This document shows positions 1 through 5,066 of a DNA stretch of 5,230 nucleotides, in pieces. How positions within the stretch are numbered: position 1 is the stretch's first letter; every line of letters starts with the position of its first letter. The notes below the pieces were generated by a model, which was not told the origin of the DNA, did no database searches, and was given only the letters and a program-made list of their open reading frames with translations. Source of the stretch: Verrucomicrobiota bacterium (GTDB lineage: Bacteria > Verrucomicrobiota > Verrucomicrobiia > Chthoniobacterales > JAFAMB01); the NCBI GenBank assembly GCA_019241095.1, contig JAFAXJ010000235.1, forward strand, positions 1-5,230, written 5' to 3'. Both the position numbers and the translations under genes were made by a program.

Positions 1-396
1 GCACTACCTTCCGGGCTGGCCGCTTGGTTGGTCTCACTCTATAGCGTTGTAATGGCCGGAGTTCTGCAATTCTTGATCGCTTATTCCGTTGCGCTTCTGG
101 CGTTCTGGATGTTGGAAATCTCAACCGTTCGATTTATTGTTTACTCGTTTGAGTACTTCTTCAGCGGTCACTTTTTCCCGCTGAGCTTTCTATCGCCACA
201 AATCCGAGCAGTCGTCAACTGGACCCCGTTCCCGTACGAGATGTATTTCCCAATCACAATCATAATGGGCAATGTCCATGGGCGTGAGCTGATTAAAGGT
301 CTCACGATCCAGACTGGATGGGTCATGCTGGCGGCTTTTGGAGCAATATTTCTGTGGCGCAAAGGTCTGGGGCATTATGAGGCGGTAGGGGGGTGA
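1..396 (+). CDS. ABC-2 type exporter permease, C-terminal part (5' end outside window)
   Basis: The reading frame is open from the first base and ends at TGA 394-396, giving 131 residues with no start in view. Three hydrophobic stretches are visible: about residues 9-37, 43-64 and 101-119. Between the second and third is a segment with the order FFSGHFFPLSFL, then a short hydrophilic turn, then NWTPFPYEMYFPI. That order (a membrane helix ending in a G-x-x-x-P-L turn, then a P-F-x-Y-x-x-YFP re-entry) is typical of the ABC-2 permease family once called DUF990 (ABC2_membrane_6), whose members are about 260 residues and work with a separate ATPase and often a second permease. It would sit in the inner membrane as an exporter subunit; the substrate cannot be told. 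The ATPase gene is presumably upstream, outside the window. The C-terminus (HYEAVGG) looks like a natural end. The family call rests on motif recall, not on an alignment. Confidence 0.82.
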   Translation, partial: ALPSGLAAWLVSLYSVVMAGVLQFLIAYSVALLAFWMLEISTVRFIVYSFEYFFSGHFFPLSFLSPQIRAVVNWTPFPYEMYFPITIIMGNVHGRELIKGLTIQTGWVMLAAFGAIFLWRKGLGHYEAVGG

Positions 397-596
397 ACGG
401 TGGCAATTTGAGCTTGCAGCTCCGCGATCGCATATCAGCAGTGGAGCGGGTTCAGCGGCTGAAGATCAAGGAAAACGCCGAGGTAGCCAGGAGCGAGAAG
501 CAGGATTCAAGGGGATTGATGGAGCAAAAACTGCGTCGGGAAGGAGGTGAGATAGTAACTCAACATGTCAATGCTGGGCAGGCGGTTGTACAATGA
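393..596 (+). CDS. possible small charged protein, 67 aa, unrecognised
   Basis: A GTG-initiated frame overlaps the stop of the upstream permease by four bases (GTGA, 393-396), the usual arrangement for translational coupling. A GAGG at 379-382 lies ten bases before the GTG, a plausible if slightly long spacing. The predicted product is very hydrophilic. Residues about 8-55 are rich in Arg, Lys, Glu and Gln and should be largely helical; there is no membrane segment or signal peptide. I recognise no family. The frame could be a genuine small operon partner, the decayed remnant of a longer gene, or a chance opening. The overlap and ribosome site favour a real gene; the short length and lack of recognisable homology count against it. 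Confidence 0.33.
   Translation: MNGGNLSLQLRDRISAVERVQRLKIKENAEVARSEKQDSRGLMEQKLRREGGEIVTQHVNAGQAVVQ
541..550 (+). promoter_or_regulatory. perfect Shine-Dalgarno-like decamer without a well-placed start
   Basis: AAGGAGGTGA is complementary to the canonical 3' tail of bacterial 16S rRNA. The nearest ATG downstream (565) is 17 bases beyond the GGAGG core and opens only a 31-codon frame ending at 660, and no GTG or TTG sits at normal spacing. It lies inside the 67-residue frame, where it encodes part of REGGE. It is most likely a chance purine run rather than a working site. Confidence 0.2.
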
Positions 597-666
597 CAGG
601 TGCGCCCCTTCAAGAGCGTTCGGCCAGAAAGAAAATGGAAGGAGGAAGGGATCCAGCTAACAAGCC

Positions 667-1320
667 TTACTGCCCGCCCAACCCTTCGCGATATTTTTGA
701 ATCTGCCTTTGGTACTCTTCTTCGCCTTTTCTGTATTCGTCTTTTGAGATCGAATGTTCCTGATACATCTGCTCGAGCCGAGACCTCTTGTTTTCGGCAT
801 GTCTACGCTGTCTTTCTAGATTTCTGCGCACGTGTTCCGACAGAGATTTTTCTATTACAGGTTGTTGTTCCCCTAACGATTTGTCAGTACTGGGTGGCAC
901 GTCCGAGACAGGCGGCTGAACGGGCAAAGCTTTCGGTATCGGGGTAGTCGCTTCCGGGGAAGCCGCCGATGCTTCGCGGGGGGCCTTCGAATCGTTGCGA
1001 ACTGTCAAATGGTCGATCGGAGAACTTGACGTTAAAGGCTGGCTCGGTTCTGGTATTCCCGTTTCGAGCGCTCGATCGTTCAGTGACCGCAACTGTTCCG
1101 GCATGGAGGAAACGATTGGCACCCTAGGATCTCTCGATGCAAATGCCTTAGACATCAGTGAACTCAGCGCCAGTAAACAAATAGCAAGCATCCCGAGAAC
1201 TGCAACAATGCCGCCCAAAACCGCGGCGACTCGCAACGACTTGCCTACTTTAGAATCACCAGACCCCCTTGGTTCAAGTCCCTGAAGTATAGTGGCCGCA
1301 GGAATACCAAGCTTTCTCAT
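667..1320 (-). CDS. single-pass membrane protein with Pro/Ser-rich linker and SHOCT-like helical tail, function unknown
   Basis: The 217-residue frame starts at ATG 1320 and ends at TAA 667-669. No alternative upstream start exists because an in-frame TAG lies shortly before, and no clear Shine-Dalgarno is visible. Residues 1-30 are basic (R2, K3, R18, K24, K27, R30), followed by one strong membrane helix at about 31-54, so the N-terminus is probably cytoplasmic and the rest outside. Residues 60-155 form a low-complexity linker rich in Pro, Ser, Ala and Thr. Residues 158-213 are highly charged and helical. Within them RLEQMYQEHSISKDEYRKG (181-199) resembles the leucine-glutamate, glycine-or-small-turn, S/T-x-x-EY pattern of SHOCT modules, short oligomerisation or anchoring segments often found at protein ends. 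SHOCT segments are usually cytoplasmic, which conflicts with the predicted topology, so either the resemblance or the orientation may be wrong. It stands alone, converging with the small plus-strand frame, with its own upstream gap. I assign no function. Confidence 0.72.
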   Translation of the reverse strand: MRKLGIPAATILQGLEPRGSGDSKVGKSLRVAAVLGGIVAVLGMLAICLLALSSLMSKAFASRDPRVPIVSSMPEQLRSLNDRALETGIPEPSQPLTSSSPIDHLTVRNDSKAPREASAASPEATTPIPKALPVQPPVSDVPPSTDKSLGEQQPVIEKSLSEHVRRNLERQRRHAENKRSRLEQMYQEHSISKDEYRKGEEEYQRQIQKYREGLGGQ

Positions 1321-1367
1321 ACGAACGCCACAATAATGCTACAAATTGTGCACGGCAAGATAAATTC

Positions 1368-1383
1368 ATACAAGATATTGTAT
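1368..1383. repeat. inverted repeat ATACAA-N4-TTGTAT, candidate operator
   Basis: Two perfect 6-base arms flank GATA, about 48 bases upstream of the minus-strand membrane protein start. The right arm supplies the TACAAT that could act as a minus-strand -10 box (1377-1382). A dyad over a -10 is a usual place for a repressor site, but the region is AT-rich and a 6-base dyad can arise by chance. Confidence 0.3.
1377..1382 (-). promoter_or_regulatory. possible -10 box for the membrane protein gene
   Basis: Read on the minus strand this is TACAAT, matching five of six positions of TATAAT. It lies about 57 bases before the ATG at 1320. No good -35 is found at 17 bases (TCATTT). A second, weaker pairing nearer the gene is TTGTAT with CACAAT 17 bases on. 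The whole 1321-1562 gap is AT-rich and otherwise holds no gene and no convincing terminator for rodA. Confidence 0.22.
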
Positions 1384-1562
1384 CTGGGATATTCGAATTA
1401 AATGAATGTGCTGGTGTCTTCGTTCAAGAAGGCCATTAAAAGTCAGCTAAAGAATCAAACCTAAGTTGTCACGGTCCAGGGTCATTTTCCTATCGCCGTT
1501 CAAGAGGCTTGGCCGCGGCTATGTTACACCTGACCTGCGGGGCTCAAATCTGCCTTCTGAAC

Positions 1563-2717
1563 TCAATGTGTCCTGCGCGAGTGAACGGAAGAACCTTTAC
1601 GATGGATCCATATGCTTTCTAAAACCCCTAACCCGAAGAGGACCAGGACAAGGAACGAGCCCCCGTAGCTGATAAGGGGAAGGGGAACACCGGTGATAGG
1701 TGTGATCGAGATCGTCATTCCCATATTCATGTAGGCGTGCGTGAACAGAAGCGTTGTGATCCCGACGGCAACCAGACGCCCCATATCATCCCTCGCGGTC
1801 GCAGCGATGGAGAGCCCCGTTAAGACGAGCGCCGCAAACGCAGCCACTAGCGTCAGCGTTCCGGCAAAACCTAATTGCTCACCGATTGCTGCAAAAATAA
1901 AGTCTGTATGCACAATGGTTTCTGGGAGAAAACCAAGCTGCACCTGCGTATTAGGAGCAGTGAAACCTTTGCCGTAAAATCCGCCTGACCCAATTGCGAT
2001 GAGCGATTGATTGATCGTCCAGCCTGCACCCTGCGGGTCAAGATCTGGATTCAAGAATGTGGTCAATCGCTCCCGCTGATAGCTCTTTAGGCCGAAGTTG
2101 GCGATAACAGGGATTAGAGCAATGCCGATGATCAGTATAACCAGCAGATAACGTTTCGGAATCCGTGCGACATAAAGGAGTGCAAACACGGCTGGAATCC
2201 AAACCAGGCATTCACCTAAGTCGGGCTGGATCAGTATGAGAAGCCAGGGTGGCGCAATGATTGCGGCACAACTTAATATGCGGCCAACAGTAAGCCAAAA
2301 GCCGACCCACATTTCGGTATTGGTGAGCAACCAAGCCAGTAAAAGCAATGTAGCGATGATGGCGAGCTGCGCTGGTTGAAAGCTGAATGGGCCTATTTCC
2401 AGCCAGCTTCTCGCTCCATAAGTAGTGCGTCCAATAAAATGAGTCAGCGCCAGAAACCCTAGCCCGCCAAGATATAGAATGAGAGGGAAAGAGACGTTAG
2501 TCAGCCAACCGCGATAATCGATCAGTGCCGTTGAAAAGAAAATTACAAGACCGATGACAAGCCAGACGATCTGTCGTCGCCATATTTCGGCGAGGTACGC
2601 TTCCGCGCGCATGTAAGTAGCGCTATATATTGCGAGTACGCCAAAAATCGCAAGGCCAAAGGCAAGAGCCACAAGTACCCAGTTCATTGCGAGTAATTTG
2701 CGGAGCAAAGAATTCAT
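1563..2717 (-). CDS. rodA: rod shape-determining protein RodA (SEDS peptidoglycan glycosyltransferase)
   Basis: RodA polymerises lipid II into glycan strands for sidewall growth, together with a class B penicillin-binding protein (PBP2) and the MreBCD elongasome in the inner membrane. The 384-residue product is close to the family length (E. coli 370) and is mostly hydrophobic, consistent with about ten membrane helices. Hallmarks in order are an RSW near 103-105 followed by FSFQPAQLA at 112-120, QPDLGE at 164-169, NPDLDPQGAGW at 223-233, a Q-S-x-x-AIGSGG stretch at 237-246, LPETIVHTDFIFA at 264-276, and GVPLPLISYGGS at 343-354. D272 in HTDF aligns with the essential Asp262 of E. coli RodA. 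The QGAGW and HTDF surroundings favour RodA over FtsW. I chose ATG 2717 because GAGG (2727-2730) precedes it by nine bases. A TTG at 2732 in the same frame would add five residues and overlap the upstream stop. It lies 11 bases after the ATPase gene, so the two are almost certainly co-transcribed. No mreBCD or mrdA gene is adjacent in the window. Confidence 0.95.
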   Translation of the reverse strand: MNSLLRKLLAMNWVLVALAFGLAIFGVLAIYSATYMRAEAYLAEIWRRQIVWLVIGLVIFFSTALIDYRGWLTNVSFPLILYLGGLGFLALTHFIGRTTYGARSWLEIGPFSFQPAQLAIIATLLLLAWLLTNTEMWVGFWLTVGRILSCAAIIAPPWLLILIQPDLGECLVWIPAVFALLYVARIPKRYLLVILIIGIALIPVIANFGLKSYQRERLTTFLNPDLDPQGAGWTINQSLIAIGSGGFYGKGFTAPNTQVQLGFLPETIVHTDFIFAAIGEQLGFAGTLTLVAAFAALVLTGLSIAATARDDMGRLVAVGITTLLFTHAYMNMGMTISITPITGVPLPLISYGGSFLVLVLFGLGVLESIWIHRKGSSVHSRRTH

Positions 2718-2726
2718 GCGACTTGA

Positions 2727-2730
2727 CCTC
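2727..2730 (-). promoter_or_regulatory. rodA ribosome binding site
   Basis: GAGG on the minus strand lies nine bases before the rodA ATG at 2717 and overlaps the TGA stop (2729-2731) of the upstream ATPase gene. It decides the start in favour of ATG 2717 and suggests rodA translation is coupled to termination of the ATPase. Confidence 0.6.
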
Positions 2731-3511
2731 AAGAGACAGCCGGTACGCTAGCGAGCAGCTTCCGTGTATATTCCTCTTGAGGATTCTGGTAAATGAATTC
2801 GCCTGCTTCTACGATTCTGCCCTGATGCATGACCACCGTCTCGTGGCTGATATGCTCAACGACAGCTAAGTCGTGACCGATGAAAAGGTAGGTGAGGCCC
2901 AGCGCATCCTGGAGGTCCTGTAGCAGGTTTACGATCTGCGCCTGGACGCTTACATCCAGCGCACTCACGGGTTCGTCGCACACGATTAATTCAGGTTCTA
3001 CTGCCAGCGCCCTGGCTATGCCAACTCTTTGCCGTTGCCCGCCGCTGAACTCATGCGGAAAACGCCGCATCATATCAGAGTTGAGCCCCACTATTTCAAG
3101 CAGCTTTATTACCCTCAATCTTCGTTCAGCGACCCGTAATTGGGGAAAATGCAACTGCAACGGTTCATTTATAATTTGCCAGACACTCCATCGAGGATTT
3201 AACGACCCAAACGGGTCTTGAAAAACCATTTGGATTTTGCGTCGGAATGGGCGGAATTCGCGTTCTGGCAGTTGAGAAATGATTTTTTTCTCAAATCGAA
3301 CTAAACCGCCCGAGATTGGCACAAGGTTTAGAATCGCTTTCCCCAAGGTGGATTTTCCTGAACCACTCTCACCGACTATCCCGAGCGTTTTACCCTTCTG
3401 TACCGAGAAGGTTACATCACGGACAGCTTCGATGAAATCAACAGTCCGGCGCAAAAAAGGAGACCGCACCGGAAACGAGACACTCAAATTTTCTACATCA
3501 AGTATACTCAC
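2729..3511 (-). CDS. oligopeptide/dipeptide-type ABC transporter ATPase (OppF/DppF-like)
   Basis: The 260-residue protein is a complete ABC nucleotide-binding domain. It has Walker A GESGSGKST at 47-55, the Q-loop in VFQDP (Q98), the signature FSGGQRQR at 155-162, Walker B LIVCDEP at 175-181 with catalytic E180, the D-loop SALD at 183-186 and the switch histidine in IGHD (H213). The stretch FQDPFGSLNPR and the HEFSGGQRQRVGIARAL context are characteristic of the peptide/nickel importer ATPases (OppF, DppF, NikE, SapF). It would hydrolyse ATP on the cytoplasmic face of a peptide-type importer. The C-terminus stops soon after EYTRKLLASVP, so only the beginning of the oligo_HPY extension is present. 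OppF and DppF are near 330 residues, NikE and SapF near 268, so the length is short but not abnormal. The start is GTG 3511; the N-terminus SILDVENLSVSF is where the family begins, but no strong Shine-Dalgarno precedes it. No substrate-binding protein, permease or OppD-like partner is visible nearby. The substrate is unknown. Confidence 0.9.
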   Translation of the reverse strand: MSILDVENLSVSFPVRSPFLRRTVDFIEAVRDVTFSVQKGKTLGIVGESGSGKSTLGKAILNLVPISGGLVRFEKKIISQLPEREFRPFRRKIQMVFQDPFGSLNPRWSVWQIINEPLQLHFPQLRVAERRLRVIKLLEIVGLNSDMMRRFPHEFSGGQRQRVGIARALAVEPELIVCDEPVSALDVSVQAQIVNLLQDLQDALGLTYLFIGHDLAVVEHISHETVVMHQGRIVEAGEFIYQNPQEEYTRKLLASVPAVS

Positions 3512-3555
3512 GTTCGTTTCACATGTTGAAAGACTTGAGGCCGCGCAAATACACC

Positions 3556-3585
3556 TTTATCAGCAATCCAGCAACAACGTTGCAA
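3556..3585 (-). promoter_or_regulatory. possible promoter of the ATPase-rodA operon
   Basis: On the minus strand TTGCAA (3580-3585) matches four of six positions of a sigma70 -35 box. After 18 bases GATAAA (3556-3561) matches four of six of the -10. It ends about 45 bases before the GTG of the ATPase gene. The 165-base gap after the exonuclease gene makes a separate promoter likely, but this match is only moderate. Confidence 0.3.
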
Positions 3586-3601
3586 AGCGTTCGTTTTGCA
3601 A
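3571..3601. repeat. overlapping inverted repeats upstream of the ATPase-rodA pair
   Basis: TTGCAAA (3580-3586) and TTTGCAA (3595-3601) are perfect 7-base arms around an 8-base spacer. A second small dyad, GCAAC-AAC-GTTGC (3571-3583), overlaps the left arm. The first arm contains the candidate -35 box, so a DNA-binding dimer here would occlude the promoter. This is a positional inference; no known operator is recognised. Confidence 0.35.
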
Positions 3602-3619
3602 ACAGGCTGAGAGATTTGC

Positions 3620-3651
3620 TAGCATATCTGTACGGAACAGGATAGCTGCTA
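3620..3651. other. imperfect stem-loop after the exonuclease gene
   Basis: Arms TAGCA-TATC-TGT (3620-3631) and ACA-G-GATA-GC-TGCTA (3637-3651) pair around loop ACGGA, with a one-base and a two-base bulge on one side. It starts 26 bases after the exonuclease stop, a reasonable place for a 3' hairpin, but no T-run follows on either strand, so it is not a standard intrinsic terminator. Confidence 0.25.
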
Positions 3652-3676
3652 AAACAAGGTAGTACCAAACGGAGCG

Positions 3677-4450
3677 TCACGCTGCTATTTCTATCCAGGT
3701 TGGAGCATGGTCGCTTGCTTTCTCCCAACCACGCACATCTCGGTCGACTTCGGCGGCCCGAAGCCGTTGTGCTGAGAGAGGGCAAAGCAGCAGGTGATCA
3801 ATTCGCAGTCCCGCATTGCGCCCGTACGCGTCACGAAAATAATCCCAGAAGGTGTAGATGCGTTCGCCGGGACGAAGCGTCCGCAGCGAATCCGTCCAGC
3901 CTTGACCCAATAATCGCTGATATGCCTCCCGGACTTCCGGCCGGAAAAGCGCGTCATCGACCCAACGCTCGGGCTTATAAACATCGAGCTCAGTCGGCAT
4001 CACGTTAAAATCGCCGGCAAGTACCGTGGGCTGGTTTGTTCTCAGCAGAGCAATCGCATGAGAGTTAAGCCTTTCAAACCACCTGAGCTTATAATCGAAC
4101 TTCGGACCGGGCGCGGGATTGCCATTTGGCAAGTAAAGACAGCCGATCACAATGTCGCGAACGCTTCCTTCGATATAACGACTGTGCATATCGTTCGGGT
4201 CACCTGGAAGCCCGCGTCTGATCTCTTGAGGTACCGTGCCTCTGGCCAGGATTGCTACCCCGTTCCAGCTCTTTTGACCGTGCCAGATTGCCCCATATCC
4301 GGCACTCTGAATAGCCATTGACGGGAAATTCTCTTCGGCCGCTTTCAATTCCTGCAAACAGACAACATCAGGTTGGGAGCTTGCCAGCCAGCGGAGTAAA
4401 ACTGGCAGTCGACCGTTGATCCCGTTCACGTTGAATGTGGCAATCTTCAT
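3677..4450 (-). CDS. xthA: exodeoxyribonuclease III / AP endonuclease (Xth family)
   Basis: The protein belongs to the EEP (exonuclease-endonuclease-phosphatase) fold. These Mg-dependent enzymes cut DNA 5' of abasic sites and degrade double-stranded DNA 3' to 5' in base excision repair. From the ATG at 4450 it has 257 residues (E. coli 268). All catalytic positions are visible: FNVNGI near the N-terminus, E34 in LQELK, Y106 in LYLPNG, D147 and N149 in GDFNV, D218 in RIDHLL, and D247-H248 in SDHAP. These correspond to E34, Y109, D151, N153, D229 and D258-H259 of E. coli ExoIII. The exact match of E34 supports the start at 4450 (MKIATFNVNG). An in-frame ATG at 4468 would add six residues (MIDCSQ) and has AGAGG only about three bases before it, so it remains possible. 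It is followed by a 165-base gap and is probably its own transcription unit. It appears intact and functional. Confidence 0.94.
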   Translation of the reverse strand: MKIATFNVNGINGRLPVLLRWLASSQPDVVCLQELKAAEENFPSMAIQSAGYGAIWHGQKSWNGVAILARGTVPQEIRRGLPGDPNDMHSRYIEGSVRDIVIGCLYLPNGNPAPGPKFDYKLRWFERLNSHAIALLRTNQPTVLAGDFNVMPTELDVYKPERWVDDALFRPEVREAYQRLLGQGWTDSLRTLRPGERIYTFWDYFRDAYGRNAGLRIDHLLLCPLSAQRLRAAEVDRDVRGWEKASDHAPTWIEIAA

Positions 4451-4524
4451 CTGGCTACAGTCAATCATCGGCCTCTACGCTAGTCGACCAACAAGCCTGC
4501 AATTTGTTCGCAAAATTGGATTTG

Positions 4525-4539
4525 AGCGGCGCAGCCGCT
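4525..4539. repeat. short GC-rich hairpin AGCGGC-GCA-GCCGCT
   Basis: Perfect 6-base arms with a 3-base loop, about 75 bases upstream of the exonuclease ATG. No T-run follows on either strand, so it is not an intrinsic terminator. It may be a leader hairpin of the exonuclease transcript or of no consequence. Confidence 0.3.
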
Positions 4540-4562
4540 GCTCAGACGTGTGTATAGCTGCA

Positions 4563-4586
4563 CTAGCCCGCTTCGAAGCACGCTAG
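4563..4586. repeat. 24-base nested palindrome
   Basis: Outer arms CTAGC (4563-4567) and GCTAG (4582-4586) enclose, after a two-base mismatch on each side, the perfect 10-base palindrome GCTTCGAAGC (4570-4579). The axis of both is the same, so the whole is one dyad with 20 of 24 positions symmetric. It lies about 115-135 bases upstream of the exonuclease start. It could be a protein-binding site or a cruciform/hairpin remnant. Confidence 0.38.
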
Positions 4587-4648
4587 AGTCCTAACCTTAG
4601 AGCAGCCCGGGGGATGCGAACTGACCGCGTGATTAGCGATGAATGTAC

Positions 4649-4662
4649 CTGGAGTTTTCCAG
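4649..4662. repeat. inverted repeat CTGGA-GTTT-TCCAG
   Basis: Perfect 5-base arms with a 4-base spacer. The same arms recur at 5016-5027 with a 2-base spacer. On the minus strand the surrounding stretch (from 4672 to 4645) begins TGTCCGTTTACTGG, which loosely resembles the terminal bases of some IS3-type insertion sequences, but no transposase is present. Confidence 0.25.
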
Positions 4663-5014
4663 TAAACGGACACGCAATGTTTGGTTCATCTAAGGTGCTG
4701 GGGGAATAAAAGTTGAGATTTAAACTGTACTCGTTTTCATCGAGCTCTCGCGCCACTTGACTCTGCGTCTTATCCCGTGGATTTCAGCTTCACTTTATGG
4801 CCTTTGAACTCTTCTCCATATCTTCGGCCATCTTACTTTCTTCACAGTGTCATTCGTTTTACTTTGGTTCCCATGTCCGGCAATTTTGGGGGAGGCTCAT
4901 GCTTCGGCCTTGGAGAGAACCTCGAGAAAAGAGTGCTTGTAATTTCAGCTCAAAGTGTCACACTCCGACCTGCTCCCCCGCTTGGCTTGGGACTAGTTCA
5001 TGGTGCGTCCAAGG

Positions 5015-5028
5015 ACTGGATGTCCAGT
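5015..5028. repeat. inverted repeat ACTGGA-TG-TCCAGT upstream of the last gene
   Basis: Perfect 6-base arms around TG, centred about 45 bases before the ATG at 5067. That position suits an operator for the plus-strand gene, but no matching -10/-35 pair is convincing around it. Confidence 0.3.
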
Positions 5029-5066
5029 TCGGATCCGAGGTAGCGAAATCGTCAAACAATTTTACC

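Larger units (their letters stand above)
4451..5066. other. non-coding segment between divergent genes, no gene supported
   Basis: This stretch of about 600 bases separates the minus-strand exonuclease gene from the plus-strand gene starting at 5067. Frames here are short and their translations look like non-coding sequence; an 88-codon GTG frame at 4777-5043 (+) lacks a ribosome site and any protein-like pattern. The segment carries several short palindromes (listed separately) and, from about 4730 to 4870, a pyrimidine-rich plus strand. No tRNA or other structured RNA is recognised, and no strong promoter is seen for either flanking gene. It could be a long divergent regulatory region, contain an unrecognised small RNA, or be the residue of a decayed gene or mobile element. 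Confidence 0.5.

Noticed and set aside
410..422. Hairpin GAGCT-TGC-AGCTC after the permease stop
   Set aside because: Only five base pairs and no T-run follows, so it is not a terminator; it lies within the candidate small gene.
635..660. Minus-strand resemblance to the 3' end of 16S rRNA (AGCTGGATC then CCTCCTT)
   Set aside because: The two blocks are separated differently from the true rRNA end and the sequence before them does not match 16S helix 45, so this is coincidence.
593..700. 35-codon plus-strand frame with ATGA overlap to the preceding stop
   Set aside because: Too short, no ribosome site at the ATG, and it runs into the 3' end of the convergent gene.
600..947. 115-codon plus-strand frame
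   Set aside because: It lies antisense to the 217-residue minus-strand gene, whose membrane helix and charged tail look authentic; the plus-strand translation has no protein-like features.
3519..3785. 88-codon minus-strand frame ending just before the ATPase start
   Set aside because: More than a third of it overlaps the end of the exonuclease gene in another frame, and it has no recognisable pattern or ribosome site.
4777..5043. 88-codon plus-strand GTG frame in the non-coding segment
   Set aside because: No ribosome binding site; composition is typical of random translation of pyrimidine-rich DNA.
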